This document shows, piece after piece, positions 50,687-59,793 of a stretch of DNA of 64,000 nt. The position numbers and the translations under genes were made by a program. Origin of the DNA: DATBGO01 sp963840095. GTDB lineage: Bacteria > Actinomycetota > Actinomycetes > Streptosporangiales > Streptosporangiaceae. The stretch covers positions 372,001 through 436,000 of the forward strand of contig CAWIXN010000002.1 of the NCBI GenBank assembly GCA_963840095.1, written 5' to 3'. The notes under the pieces are model-generated. The model made no database searches. It saw only the letters and a list, made by a program, of their open reading frames with translations, and was not told the DNA's origin. How positions within the stretch are numbered: the first letter of the stretch is position 1; each line of letters opens with the position of its first letter.

Positions 50687-51691
50687 ATGGTTCGCAGGGC
50701 GACGCTGGATCGCGATCTGCGGCCGGATGAACGGGCCGCAGATCGCGAGGCGGAGCCAGGCCCTGGCCCGCCCGCGACATCCGGGCGCGCGTCGGGGGCG
50801 CAATGGCGCGGAGCGGGCGGGCGGTGGCTGGTCTGGGCGTTCCGGGTGGTGGCCTGGGCCGTGATTCTGATCATCGGCTACCGGGGTATCGCCGAGATCG
50901 TGGCGCCACCGCCGGCCAGCTCGTCCGGCGCGTCGTCGAGCGCAACGGCGTGGGACGGTTTCCCGGTCCAGCTCGCCGAGGCATATGCGATGCAGTTCGG
51001 CAACGTGTACCTCAATTTCAGCCCGGCGACGGCCGCGCAGCGCGCCAGCGAGCTAGCCGACTACCTGCCAGCCGGGGCAACCGACCCGCAACTGGGCTGG
51101 AACGGGGCCGGCACCCAGCAGCTCCAGTCCGAGCAGGTCGCATCGATCGATGTGCGCGATCCGCATGACGCGCTCATCACGCTGCTGGCCCAGGTCAATA
51201 ACAAGCTGATAGAACTCGGCGTGCCGATCTACTCCGCGGGGGGCGGACTGTCGGTCTCTGGCGAGCCCGCGCTGGTGCAAGGGCCGCCCAGTGCGTCGCC
51301 ACCTGCGGTCCAAAGCGGCCCCACCGATCCGGCTACGCAGGCCGAACTGCTCAGCCAGCTGCCCGCGTTCTTCCGCGCGTACGCCAGCGGCGACGAAGTG
51401 ACTCTGGACCGGTTTCTCGCACCTGGGGCGTCCATTACCGGGCTTGGCAACGCGGTCAGCCTGGGTTCCATTACCGGTATTAACGTTCCGGCCGGAGGGG
51501 CCACCCGCCAGGTCACGGTCAGCGTGGAATGGCGCACCACCGCCACGCCCTCCCTTCCGGCGGGGTCATCGCCGGTCGGGGCAGCGTCGGCCGGCCTCGA
51601 GATGACGTATCAATTGACCGTCGTCCAGCAGGACGGCACCTGGTATGTCAAGGCCATCGGCCCATCAACCCAGCAACTGGGGCCGCCGTGA
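50687..51691 (+). CDS. TcpC/VirB8-like conjugation-type protein
   Basis: A 334-residue bitopic membrane protein, first gene of the type IV secretion-like cluster. It has a short cytoplasmic Arg/Glu-rich N-terminus, one membrane helix (AFRVVAWAVILIIGYRGIAE, about residues 45-65), and two outside NTF2-like domains: about 80-190 (FPVQLAEAYAMQFGNVYLNF, RASELADYLPAGA) and about 215-334 (LLSQLPAFFRAYASGDEVTL, GATRQVTVSVEWRTT, MTYQLTVVQQDGTWYVKAIG). TcpC of the Gram-positive pCW3/Tn916 systems has this layout and is the VirB8 equivalent, a scaffold contacting the other components. ATG 50687 is preceded by GGAGG. Confidence 0.8.
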   Translation: MVRRATLDRDLRPDERAADREAEPGPGPPATSGRASGAQWRGAGGRWLVWAFRVVAWAVILIIGYRGIAEIVAPPPASSSGASSSATAWDGFPVQLAEAYAMQFGNVYLNFSPATAAQRASELADYLPAGATDPQLGWNGAGTQQLQSEQVASIDVRDPHDALITLLAQVNNKLIELGVPIYSAGGGLSVSGEPALVQGPPSASPPAVQSGPTDPATQAELLSQLPAFFRAYASGDEVTLDRFLAPGASITGLGNAVSLGSITGINVPAGGATRQVTVSVEWRTTATPSLPAGSSPVGAASAGLEMTYQLTVVQQDGTWYVKAIGPSTQQLGPP

Positions 51692-51752
51692 CCAGAGCCG
51701 GACCCCGCAATACCCCCCGTTAGTCATCCCCCCGCAACCCCGGAGTAGAAAG

Positions 51753-52010
51753 ATGACGCCGCACCTGTTCCTGACGGCATCCCCCACGGCGCTCAGCACT
51801 TCCGGTCTTGTGACCTACCTGCAGGGCCTGTTTGGACCGCTGTTCCTCGGGATTGTCGGTATCGTTGCTATCTTCTTCTTGTTCACGCGCGAAATTATCC
51901 GATTCGTGCAGTTTCTCGTGCTCGCGGTCGCGATCGCTGTCATCTTCTACACGCCCAGCATCGTGCAAACGCTGGCCAGCGGTATCGCGAACGCGCTCGG
52001 CGTCCACTGA
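51753..52010 (+). CDS. Small two-helix membrane protein of the secretion cluster
   Basis: An 85-residue protein with a short polar start, a helix FLGIVGIVAIFFLFTREIIR, and a second membrane-affine helix FVQFLVLAVAIAVIFYTP, then VQTLASGIANALG. By size and position between the VirB8-like and TcpE-like genes it may be the TcpD or VirB2/VirB3-like component, but sequence identity is too weak to decide. GGAG lies 8 bases before ATG 51753. Confidence 0.75.
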   Translation: MTPHLFLTASPTALSTSGLVTYLQGLFGPLFLGIVGIVAIFFLFTREIIRFVQFLVLAVAIAVIFYTPSIVQTLASGIANALGVH

Positions 52011-52069
52011 CCCGGTCGCACTGATCTGGCCGTACCGGCCGGCCGCACGGAAGAAGGAGATCGCCCACG

Positions 52070-54235
52070 GTGGACCTGCCCACCTACACGAACATCTGGC
52101 GGATCGAGAAACGGCTCTACAAGCTGTATGACTTCAGGCTGCCCATGCCGCTTCCGCTCGGCCAGATCGCGGTGTTCACGGCCATTGTCGTGCCTTATGT
52201 GGTGGTCCTTGCGATCCTTGGCGTCCCGTTTAGCCACACCCTGCTCTGGCTCTATGTGCTGCCGCCTGGCGTGCTCACGTGGTTGGCCACCCGGCCCGTC
52301 ATCGAGAGCAAGCGGCTGCCGGAGCTGGTGGCCTCCCAGCTGCGTTATCTGAGTGAACCGCGAACCTGGTGCCGGATGGCGCCGCTCGTGGAGAAGGACG
52401 AGGTCTTTGTCGCGGCCCGGATATGGCGGCGGGAAGGTCTGGTGAACGCCGACGCAGAAGACCGCGAGGTGTCGAGGCCGACGGGCAGAGACTCTCGGCA
52501 GGAGCAAGACGACGGCGAGGTCACGTCGCGACGCCGGGCCTCGCCTTCAGCGCTCCCGGCGATCGGGCCGTCGGGGAATGGAGTGAGAGGCCGGACGGCG
52601 ATTGACGGCCCGGAGCGGGTTGCTGCCGCGACGGCCGTTCTTGCGGGTCCTTCGGGCAACGGGCGGCGGACTCCCGCGGTCTCGGGCTCTCATCCGCAGG
52701 CAGACGGGCGGGCGGCGGCCTGGCGGCGGGCCGTCCCTCAGGGCCGGCGGAAACCGCCGGACTCACCGGTGACCCGGCCGGCGGAGGCTGCCGAGCGTCC
52801 GGACGGCCGCGGACCGCACGCTCCGGCCCGGCCGCACGCTCCGGTCTGGCCGCAGGCGCCGGCCCGGCAGCAGGCGCCGGCCCGGCGGCAGGATCGGGGT
52901 TCCGCAGGCGCTGTTCCGCCGCCGACTGTCCCTGCCCGTCAGGATCCGGCTCAGTCCCTCCCGCCAGCGGCTGCTGCGCCGCGGCCCGCGGCCCGGCCGC
53001 ACGCTCCGGTCTGGCCGCAGGCTCCGGCCCGGAAGCCACCGGTCGCCGGTCCGCTGCCGCCGCGGGCTGTCCCGCTGGTGCCTTCGGCTGTCCCGCTGGT
53101 GCCTCCGGCTGTCCCGCTGGTGCCTCCGGCCGTCCCGCTGGTGCCTCCGGCTGCTGCTACCCGTCAGGATCCGGCTCAGTCCCGACCGTCGGATGCCGCC
53201 GGGTCGGCTCCGGCCGCCGCGCCGCCGCAGGCCCCGGCTCCGCGAATCAGGCCTAGCGTCACCGTGAACGAAGACAGGTCCGCGGAGCGCCCCTTGCGTA
53301 TGGTCGAGCGCGCGCTGGGCAGTCCGGCCGAACGCCGGCCCGACGGCTGGCGGGACCGGGTCGTGGTCGTGCCAGGCGGGCATCGGCCAGGCCAGCCTGA
53401 CCAGTCGCAGCGAGACCGGGCGCGGGCCCGGCTGCCGATCACGGGTGCTCGCCGGGTCGTCGTCCTGGGCTGCACCGTCGGCGCAGGCCAGAGCGTAACG
53501 ACGCTGAGAACCGGAGAGATGCTGGCCAGCCTGCGCGATGAACCGGTCGCCGTGCTGGACCTGAATCCCGGCCGGAACTCGCTATCAGAGCGGGCCCGGA
53601 TGTTGCCGGGGCTGGCCGGACTGACGGCCCAGCCCGGACCGGCTGGCTTCTCGCAGGCGCCCGCGCCCTCGCGGCTTGAGGTGATTACCAGCCAGGCGCA
53701 GGACGTGCCGGCCCCTGATGCAGCGCCGGGCGCGCCAGGCACGGCCGCCGATGCGGCCCAGATCTTCGAGGTCCTGGCGGCCCGGTACGCGCTCACGCTG
53801 GCCGACCCGGCCGCATCGGCAGTGCCGCGGGTGCTGTCGGTCGCCGATCAGCTCCTGCTCGTAGCGCCCGCCAGCTCCGAGGCCGCCAGCGCGATCGCCA
53901 TGACGATGGAATGGCTGGAAGCGCATGGACACGGCAGGCTGGCCGAAAGCTCGATCACCGTGCTCAATGGGGTCAGCAAGCACACCATGGCCCACGTGGA
54001 GCAGGCCGAGGCAATGGCCGTGGGCCGGTGCCGGGCGGTCATCCGGGTGCCTTGGGACGATCAGCTGAGGACCCTGGCTACCCAGCGTCCGCGGAATGAG
54101 GCTCCCGCCGGTCATGCGCATTCGGCGGCCTCCAGTCCGGCCAGCGCAGCGGCTGAGCGCGCGTATACCGCCCTGGCCGGGGCACTGGTCGCCAGCCTGG
54201 TGGCCGCTCCGGAGCTGCGGAGGGCGGGGTCATGA
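52070..54235 (+). CDS. TcpE-like membrane domain fused to a MinD/ParA-like domain
   Basis: A 721-residue three-part protein. Residues 1-125 resemble TcpE/PrgI: NIWRIEKRLYKLYDFRLPMP, two helices (IAVFTAIVVPYVVVLAILGV, TLLWLYVLPPGVLTWLATRP), then KRLPELVASQLRYLSEPRTW. Residues about 130-430 are disordered and Pro/Ala/Arg-rich with repeated RPHAPVWPQAPAR and PLVPPAV units. Residues about 445-721 look like a MinD/ParA/FlhG ATPase: RRVVVLGCTVGAGQSVTTLR, VAVLDLNPGRNS, and a later VLNGVSKHTMAHVEQAEAMA helix. The P-loop Lys that would follow GxG is replaced by Gln (GAGQS), so nucleotide binding may be weak or lost. GTG 52070 follows GAAGGAGA. The stop overlaps a mini-ORF start. Confidence 0.75.
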   Translation: MDLPTYTNIWRIEKRLYKLYDFRLPMPLPLGQIAVFTAIVVPYVVVLAILGVPFSHTLLWLYVLPPGVLTWLATRPVIESKRLPELVASQLRYLSEPRTWCRMAPLVEKDEVFVAARIWRREGLVNADAEDREVSRPTGRDSRQEQDDGEVTSRRRASPSALPAIGPSGNGVRGRTAIDGPERVAAATAVLAGPSGNGRRTPAVSGSHPQADGRAAAWRRAVPQGRRKPPDSPVTRPAEAAERPDGRGPHAPARPHAPVWPQAPARQQAPARRQDRGSAGAVPPPTVPARQDPAQSLPPAAAAPRPAARPHAPVWPQAPARKPPVAGPLPPRAVPLVPSAVPLVPPAVPLVPPAVPLVPPAAATRQDPAQSRPSDAAGSAPAAAPPQAPAPRIRPSVTVNEDRSAERPLRMVERALGSPAERRPDGWRDRVVVVPGGHRPGQPDQSQRDRARARLPITGARRVVVLGCTVGAGQSVTTLRTGEMLASLRDEPVAVLDLNPGRNSLSERARMLPGLAGLTAQPGPAGFSQAPAPSRLEVITSQAQDVPAPDAAPGAPGTAADAAQIFEVLAARYALTLADPAASAVPRVLSVADQLLLVAPASSEAASAIAMTMEWLEAHGHGRLAESSITVLNGVSKHTMAHVEQAEAMAVGRCRAVIRVPWDDQLRTLATQRPRNEAPAGHAHSAASSPASAAAERAYTALAGALVASLVAAPELRRAGS
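52812..53165 (+). repeat. Internal repeats coding the Pro/Ala-rich linker
   Basis: Two kinds of unit: copies of a block coding RPHAPVWPQAPAR (near 52830 and again near 53000), and a tandem array coding LVPPAVP heptads, period 21 bases (about 53070-53150). In-frame, low-complexity, likely unstable in length. Confidence 0.75.
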
Positions 54236-54318
54236 CCGAGCCCACCGAGCCCACCGAGCCCACTGAGCCCACTGAGCGCGCCGCTGCGGCGCGACGCCGG
54301 TCAGGCGGCCGCGGATGA
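54232..54318 (+). CDS. 28-codon mini-ORF coupled at both ends
   Basis: A very short open frame: ATG 54232 overlaps the stop of the upstream gene (ATGA, 54232-54235), and its TGA (54316-54318) overlaps the ATG of the VirB4-like gene (ATGA, 54315-54318). It encodes four PTE triplets followed by a basic end (ERAAAARRRSGGRG). The double 4-base overlap strongly suggests it is translated, either as a real peptide or as a ribosome relay that carries translation from one gene to the next. No family known to me. Confidence 0.5.
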   Translation: MTEPTEPTEPTEPTERAAAARRRSGGRG

Positions 54319-56852
54319 ACGGGCGAAGCGCCGGGCGAAGCCGCCTGTCGGTCCGTTATTTCGACGACCGGATCCTGCTCAGCGAAACCCACGCCTGGGC
54401 CTACTACCGCCTGCCCACGGTGTCCTATGAGTTCACCACGCCGCAGGAGCGCGAGGCGCTCGCGATCAACATAACGGTTGCGCTGGCCGCGATCCGGATG
54501 CCCGATGCCGAGGTGCACCTCCGCATCGCGCACCGGTCATATCCCGCCGCCGAGTGGGCGACTGAGCTGGATTCCACCTCGGACGGTGGTCCTGGCTGGC
54601 TGGATTACCTGGACGGGATGTACCGGCACGTGTGGGCGAAAGACTTCTGGACCAAAGAGGTCTACCTCGGCGTCCGGCTGGGCCAGCGGGGCATGCGCGC
54701 CCAGCTGTCGGGCGGCGTTTTCTCGCAGTTCATAACCGCCTACCGGACCAGCGAGCAGGCCATGGGCCTTTCTGACGAGGCGATCAACGCGGGCGAGATA
54801 GCGAAATGGACCGAGCAGGCTGAGCGGCTCGGCCGGGCGCTCGGCTCCAGCTCGCTGGCTGCCCGGCACGCCAGCTCGGACGATCTCTGCTGGCTGTTCA
54901 GGCACGCCCTGGCCGGCTCGCTGGGCGACCCTCCCGCGTCGGCGGTCAAGCGGCGCAAGTGGGGCGCGGGCGAAATCGAGGCGCTTGTCGAAGGCCAGGT
55001 GCACAACGCGCGTACCCTGCTCAGGCTCGAGCATCCGGCGGGAGAGTCGTACGCGGCGTTCCTGTCCTTCGCCAGGTTCCCCGATGTCATGTACTTCCCC
55101 GACAGCGAGCCCTGGCTGCACTACGCGGACGCGCTGCCGTTCCCTGTCGAGGCCAGCCTGCGGATGAAGCTGATCCCGCCGGGCCGGGCCAGCAAGGACG
55201 TGAGCCGCAGGCTCGCGCACGCCAGGGACATGGACGCCCACATCAGGGAAGCAGGCGCGGAACTGCCGATCGCGCTCGCCGAGCAGATCGAGGCCGCCAG
55301 GCTACTTGAGCACGGCATTACCAAGGAACGGCTGCCGTTCGTGTACGGCTGGCACCGGCTGATGGTGACGGCGCCGTCGAGGGAGCTGTGCGTCCGGCGG
55401 GCCGAGGCAGTCGTCGAGCACTACCGGGACGCCGGGATCGACGTGGTCAACTCCACCGGAGACCAGTTCTCGCTGCTCCGCGAGTCGATGCCCGGCGACC
55501 GGGTCCGGCTCAACTCCTACCTCCAGCGGCAGCCGCTGTACACGATCGCGGGGGGGATGCCGTCCGCCACCGTTGATCTCGGCGACCGGGTCGTCGCTGG
55601 CGCGGGCTGGATCGGCCCCTACATCGGCGAGACGCTGGGCCGAGCCAGGTCAGTGGTCCATTTCGATCCGCTGGTCGCCGCCGCGCGTAACCGGCCGACG
55701 GCCGTCGCGATCACCGGCGAGCCCGGCGGCGGCAAGACCACGCTGGCGCTGCTGCTCATCCTGCAGCTCGCGCTGCGCGGGGTGACGGTCGCCGTCATCG
55801 ACCCGAAGGGCGACGCCGAGTCGCTGGTCTCGCTGCTGCGGGCCCGGGGCCGCCCGGCCCGGGTGCTGCCGCTCGGCAGCGCCGCTCCCGGCCTGCTTGA
55901 CCCGTTCTCCTTCGGCGACGAACTCGCCGAGCGACGCACTATGGCGACCGAGACGCTGCGGCTGCTGCTGCCCCGGATGAGCGAGGAGCGGGAGAGCGCG
56001 ATGATCCAGGCGGTCGGCGCGGTAGCCGGCGGCGCGCAGCCCAGCCTGGGCAAGGTGGTCGCGCACCTGGAGCGGTCAGCGGACCCGGCGTCGATGAACC
56101 TCGGCGCGGTACTGCGCTCGATGTCGGAGATGCGGCTGGCGAAACTGTGTTTCGCGCCGTCCGGCGGCCAGGGCATCGACGCGGCGGGGTGGACAACGGT
56201 GTTCACGCTGGCCGGGCTCACGCTGCCAGATGTCGGGACCAAGCGTGACGACTACTCCTACGAGCAGCGGCTCTCGGTGGCCCTGCTCTACCTGGTGTCG
56301 CAGTTTGCCCGCCGGCTGCTGAACGGAATGGACCGGAGGCTGCCGAAGGCGATTTTCCTCGACGAAGCGTGGGCCATCACTGCGACGCCTCAGGGCGCCA
56401 AGCTGATTCCTGAAGTGTCCCGGATGGGCCGGTCTCGCAACACTGCCTTGATCCTGGTCTCCCAGAATGCCGGTGACCTGCTGAACGAGCAGGTCACGAA
56501 CTGTATCTCCGGGGTCTTCGCGTTCAGGTCCTCGGAGCGGGCCGAGGTCGCGAACGTGATCTCCCTGCTCGGTATCGAACCGTCCGACGAACACAAAGCC
56601 GCGCTTCGGGGGCTCGGCAATGGCGAGTGCATCTTCCGTGATCTGGACGGGCGTGCGGGCCGGGTCGGCATCGACCTGATCTCCGATGATCTGCGCCGGT
56701 CGCTGGACACCAACCCGACCCGCGCCCGGCCGGATGAGGCGGCCGTGCCGGTTCCCGTGGGTGCCCCGCTCCCCGTCGGTACGCAGTTGGCCGGACTGCC
56801 GCCCGCGGGCCAGGAGGCTGCCCCGCCTGGTCCGTACCAGCCGGCAGGCTAA
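54315..56852 (+). CDS. VirB4-like secretion ATPase
   Basis: An 845-residue protein with the layout of VirB4/TcpF ATPases. The N-terminal half (about 1-440) begins SVRYFDDRILLSETHAWAYY and is typical of the poorly conserved VirB4 N-domain. The C-terminal motor has Walker A AITGEPGGGKTTLALLL near residue 468, AVIDPKGDAESLVSLL, and Walker B LPKAIFLDEAWAITATPQGA near 678, then RSRNTALILVSQNAGDLLN (motif with catalytic Gln). VirB4 proteins energise pilus or channel assembly and substrate export at the cytoplasmic face. No membrane helix is obvious. ATG 54315, coupled to the mini-ORF. Confidence 0.88.
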   Translation: MNGRSAGRSRLSVRYFDDRILLSETHAWAYYRLPTVSYEFTTPQEREALAINITVALAAIRMPDAEVHLRIAHRSYPAAEWATELDSTSDGGPGWLDYLDGMYRHVWAKDFWTKEVYLGVRLGQRGMRAQLSGGVFSQFITAYRTSEQAMGLSDEAINAGEIAKWTEQAERLGRALGSSSLAARHASSDDLCWLFRHALAGSLGDPPASAVKRRKWGAGEIEALVEGQVHNARTLLRLEHPAGESYAAFLSFARFPDVMYFPDSEPWLHYADALPFPVEASLRMKLIPPGRASKDVSRRLAHARDMDAHIREAGAELPIALAEQIEAARLLEHGITKERLPFVYGWHRLMVTAPSRELCVRRAEAVVEHYRDAGIDVVNSTGDQFSLLRESMPGDRVRLNSYLQRQPLYTIAGGMPSATVDLGDRVVAGAGWIGPYIGETLGRARSVVHFDPLVAAARNRPTAVAITGEPGGGKTTLALLLILQLALRGVTVAVIDPKGDAESLVSLLRARGRPARVLPLGSAAPGLLDPFSFGDELAERRTMATETLRLLLPRMSEERESAMIQAVGAVAGGAQPSLGKVVAHLERSADPASMNLGAVLRSMSEMRLAKLCFAPSGGQGIDAAGWTTVFTLAGLTLPDVGTKRDDYSYEQRLSVALLYLVSQFARRLLNGMDRRLPKAIFLDEAWAITATPQGAKLIPEVSRMGRSRNTALILVSQNAGDLLNEQVTNCISGVFAFRSSERAEVANVISLLGIEPSDEHKAALRGLGNGECIFRDLDGRAGRVGIDLISDDLRRSLDTNPTRARPDEAAVPVPVGAPLPVGTQLAGLPPAGQEAAPPGPYQPAG

Positions 56853-56894
56853 CGATGCACTGAACGACGAGACACCCCCCCAGGAGCCCCCCCG

Positions 56895-59783
56895 ATGCTC
56901 AGACCTCGCCGCCTCCCGTGCTGGATCGTGCTGGCGGTTGCCGCGCTCGCGATCCTGCTCGGCGTGCCTGGTGCCGCCCATCAGGTGGCACGCCAGGACC
57001 CGGCGGGCCAGGACCCGGCGCGACAGCCCGTGGCCGCCATCACCGTGGCCGCGAGGTCACCGGATCTCCCGGGCGGCCTGTGCTCGGTGCCGGGAATCGG
57101 AGACATCGGTAACCTCTTCAAATTCTGCAACGGGGGCGGCCTCACCGGTGATCTCAACAACATCTGCCAGCCCGCGCCGCCCAGCCCCGAGATCGCCAGC
57201 GCCGGCGTCGACTCGCTAGTCAAGCCGGTCGCCTCACCCGGGCCGCAAAACGGGACGCTGTACGACAACTACGGGACGTCGGGGGATTTCTGGGCGGCGA
57301 CGAACCTGCAATGCTCCGACATGACCTCGCTGATCGGCAACAACGTCGCGAGCATGGTGTTCGACATAGCGAAATCGATCGACCGGGTCATTATCAGCGT
57401 CTACCAGTCGGCCGCCGGGGAGGGCATCCTCAGCTGGCTCACCAGCGTCGTCGACAAGCTGATCAGCAGCCTCGGGAATGCCATCTACTTTCCTTACCTG
57501 GCCGTTGTGGTCATCATCGGCGCGATCTGGCTGGCCTGGCAGGGCCTGATCCGCAAGCGCGGGACCCGCACGATCGAGGGAACGATCTGGATGGTCGTGG
57601 CCTGCGCCGCCGCGATCTGGCTCATCGGCAGGCCCGCCGATTTCACCGGAGTCGGCGCGGCGGTGTCGGATGGCATCAGCCAGACACTCAACGTGGCGTT
57701 CTCCAAGCTGCCCAGCCCAGGCCAGAGCGGCTGCCTCCCGGTGCAGCGAAACGACCCGCAGGTTCAGCCGGTTACCTACAACTACGCTTCGGGCAACGGA
57801 ACGGTCGACCAGAACGCCGACGACCTGTGGACCGTGCTGGTCTGCAAGCCCTGGCTGGACGGTGAGTTCGGCACCACCGACTTCGCCACCTCGCCCGGCG
57901 GTCAGCAGACGGCGGTGAATGCCTACGGCAGGCAACTGCTCTGGGCCCAGGCCATCGCGATCAACGAGAAACCGACCGCCGCGCTGATCGCGGCCAAGCA
58001 GCAAACCTATCAAGGCATAGCCAACAGCATCCAGCAGAACGATCCGGGCATCTATCCGCTTTTCCAGGGCAAGCAATGGACCACGCGGCTGGAGATCGCA
58101 TTCGCCGCCCTATTCGCTGCCGCGATCGCTGGCGTCCTGGTGCTGCTGATCGCGGTCACGTTGATCCTGCTGAAACTCGGGTTCCTGCTGTTGCTGGTGG
58201 TCGGGCCGTTCTTCCTGCTGATCGGCACGCATCCGGGGTTTGGCCGGATCATCGCGCTGCGCTGGTTCGAGATGCTGGTCGGAGTGCTGCTCAAGCAGGC
58301 AGCGGTCGCGCTGGTGCTGAGCGTGCTGCTGTACGCGTACTCGCTGATCATGGGAACCAGCGACGCGGTCCTGCCGTGGGGATTCAAGATCCTCATGATC
58401 GCGCTCGTGACCGTGGCGGTCTTCATCTACCGCAAGCCGTTCCAGCATCTTTTCTCGGCGGTCGGATACGGCATGATCGGTTCCACCGAGCGGGCCGAGG
58501 TCAGCCTCGGCCGGGCCGGCGAGGCAGCGCGCGGGAACACGCTGACCGCCGCGGCGGTCGCGGTGCCGGCCTTCGCTGCCTACCGGGCGGCCAGATCGGC
58601 GCGGCGGAACCCGGCCCAGGCAGCAAGCCTCGGCTCCGCCCGGACGGCCGGGGGCCCGTCGGGCGGTGCGATCGCGGCCGGAGCGTCCGCTGCTGATGGC
58701 GGCGACAACGACCGCACGGACGGCCGCCTGAACGAGGACGGAAGCAGCGTCGCCGGCGGGACACCAGAGGGCACCCGGGCGCGCGGTCGCGGGCTGACAG
58801 TCCGGGCCCGCAGCCTGGGCGCGACGACTGGCGATGGCAGCGGCCGGATGGCGCCGCCGCTGAACCTAAGGTCCAGGCAGACCGGTGCGCCTGGCTCACC
58901 GGGCGCCGCTAACGGCGACGCAGGCCGGGCCGTTCCCGCCGGTGGCGGGAGCCGGCCAGCTGCGGCAGCCGGTGCTGCGCGGCCGTCCACTGCGGTGCCG
59001 CGTCCTGCGTTGTCCCCGGCCGCGCCGCCATCTCCCGGGCGCTCGTCCGCGGCCCAGCCCGCGAGCGCGCCGCGGCTGACGACAGCGGGGTTCTCCAACG
59101 GCCATCAGCCCAGGAGCGCCGGGCCGACCTCACCGTGGCCGGGCGCCTCAGGACGGCAGTCGCTGGGCGGCACGCAGCCGGCCCGGCCCGCGGCGCCGCC
59201 GCCCGCCGCGCCGCCGGTCCGGTCGGCCGGCCCGCCGCCCGCCGCGCCGCCGGTCCGGTCGGCCGGCCCGCCGCCCGCCGCGCCCCAGCGAGCAGCCGCT
59301 GCGCCTGCCACGCGGCCCGCGGCCGCCTCTCCCGCCCGGCCCGCGACCGCGCCTCCCGCCCGGCCCGCGACCGCGCCTCCCGCCCGGTCTGCTGGAGCGC
59401 CGCCTGCGCGGTCCGCCGGGCCGCCGCCTGCGCGGTCCGCTGGGCTGCCGCCCGCTGGTCCCGCAGGACCCGCTGGCCGATCGGCACGTCCGGTGTCTGG
59501 CTGGTCGGCTGGGACGTCCAGCCAGCGTCAGCCCGCTGCCGCGCCGCCTCCGCGGCCACCCGGGGGGACCGGTCGGTACCCCGCCTCCGGGCCCGTCGGC
59601 CAGCGCGCCGCTTCGGGACCGGCGGGTCAGCCCACCGCTTCCGGGCCGACCGGGCAGCGCGCCGCTTCCGGACGGGACCCGTACTCCGATGCTCCGGCGG
59701 CCCCGCTGGCCGGGCGGCCAAGGGAGGATCACGCTGAGTCGCCGCGGCCGTTCTGGATGCGACCGCTGAGGCGCCGGAAGTAG
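56895..59783 (+). CDS. VirB6/TcpH-like polytopic membrane protein with long disordered tail
   Basis: A 962-residue protein. A signal-like first helix (RLPCWIVLAVAALAILLGVP) precedes an extracytoplasmic region with four Cys (GLCSVPG, FCNGGG, NICQPA, LQCSDM). About six membrane helices follow (LAVVVIIGAIWLAWQGL, TIWMVVACAAAIWLIG, then a second cluster at 400-510: VLVLLIAVTLILLKLGFLLL, AAVALVLSVLLYAYSLIMGT, ILMIALVTVAVFIY). This matches VirB6/TrbL-type channel components. From about residue 540 to the end runs a tail of more than 400 residues rich in Ala/Pro/Gly/Arg, with repeated SAGPPPAAPPVR and PARPATAP units. AGGAG precedes ATG 56895 by about 8 bases. Confidence 0.82.
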   Translation: MLRPRRLPCWIVLAVAALAILLGVPGAAHQVARQDPAGQDPARQPVAAITVAARSPDLPGGLCSVPGIGDIGNLFKFCNGGGLTGDLNNICQPAPPSPEIASAGVDSLVKPVASPGPQNGTLYDNYGTSGDFWAATNLQCSDMTSLIGNNVASMVFDIAKSIDRVIISVYQSAAGEGILSWLTSVVDKLISSLGNAIYFPYLAVVVIIGAIWLAWQGLIRKRGTRTIEGTIWMVVACAAAIWLIGRPADFTGVGAAVSDGISQTLNVAFSKLPSPGQSGCLPVQRNDPQVQPVTYNYASGNGTVDQNADDLWTVLVCKPWLDGEFGTTDFATSPGGQQTAVNAYGRQLLWAQAIAINEKPTAALIAAKQQTYQGIANSIQQNDPGIYPLFQGKQWTTRLEIAFAALFAAAIAGVLVLLIAVTLILLKLGFLLLLVVGPFFLLIGTHPGFGRIIALRWFEMLVGVLLKQAAVALVLSVLLYAYSLIMGTSDAVLPWGFKILMIALVTVAVFIYRKPFQHLFSAVGYGMIGSTERAEVSLGRAGEAARGNTLTAAAVAVPAFAAYRAARSARRNPAQAASLGSARTAGGPSGGAIAAGASAADGGDNDRTDGRLNEDGSSVAGGTPEGTRARGRGLTVRARSLGATTGDGSGRMAPPLNLRSRQTGAPGSPGAANGDAGRAVPAGGGSRPAAAAGAARPSTAVPRPALSPAAPPSPGRSSAAQPASAPRLTTAGFSNGHQPRSAGPTSPWPGASGRQSLGGTQPARPAAPPPAAPPVRSAGPPPAAPPVRSAGPPPAAPQRAAAAPATRPAAASPARPATAPPARPATAPPARSAGAPPARSAGPPPARSAGLPPAGPAGPAGRSARPVSGWSAGTSSQRQPAAAPPPRPPGGTGRYPASGPVGQRAASGPAGQPTASGPTGQRAASGRDPYSDAPAAPLAGRPREDHAESPRPFWMRPLRRRK
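59190..59470 (+). repeat. Tandem repeats in the VirB6-like tail
   Basis: In-frame near-copies of units coding RSAGPPPAAPPV (36-base period, about 59190-59290) and PARPATAP (24-base period, about 59320-59400), then PPARSAG. The tail is built by local expansion of Pro/Ala codons. Confidence 0.8.
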
Positions 59784-59793
59784 TGCCAGCGAC

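Noticed and set aside
50364..50687. 107-codon frame ahead of the secretion cluster
   Set aside because: No ribosome site, atypical composition and no recognisable fold; more likely the promoter region of the operon.
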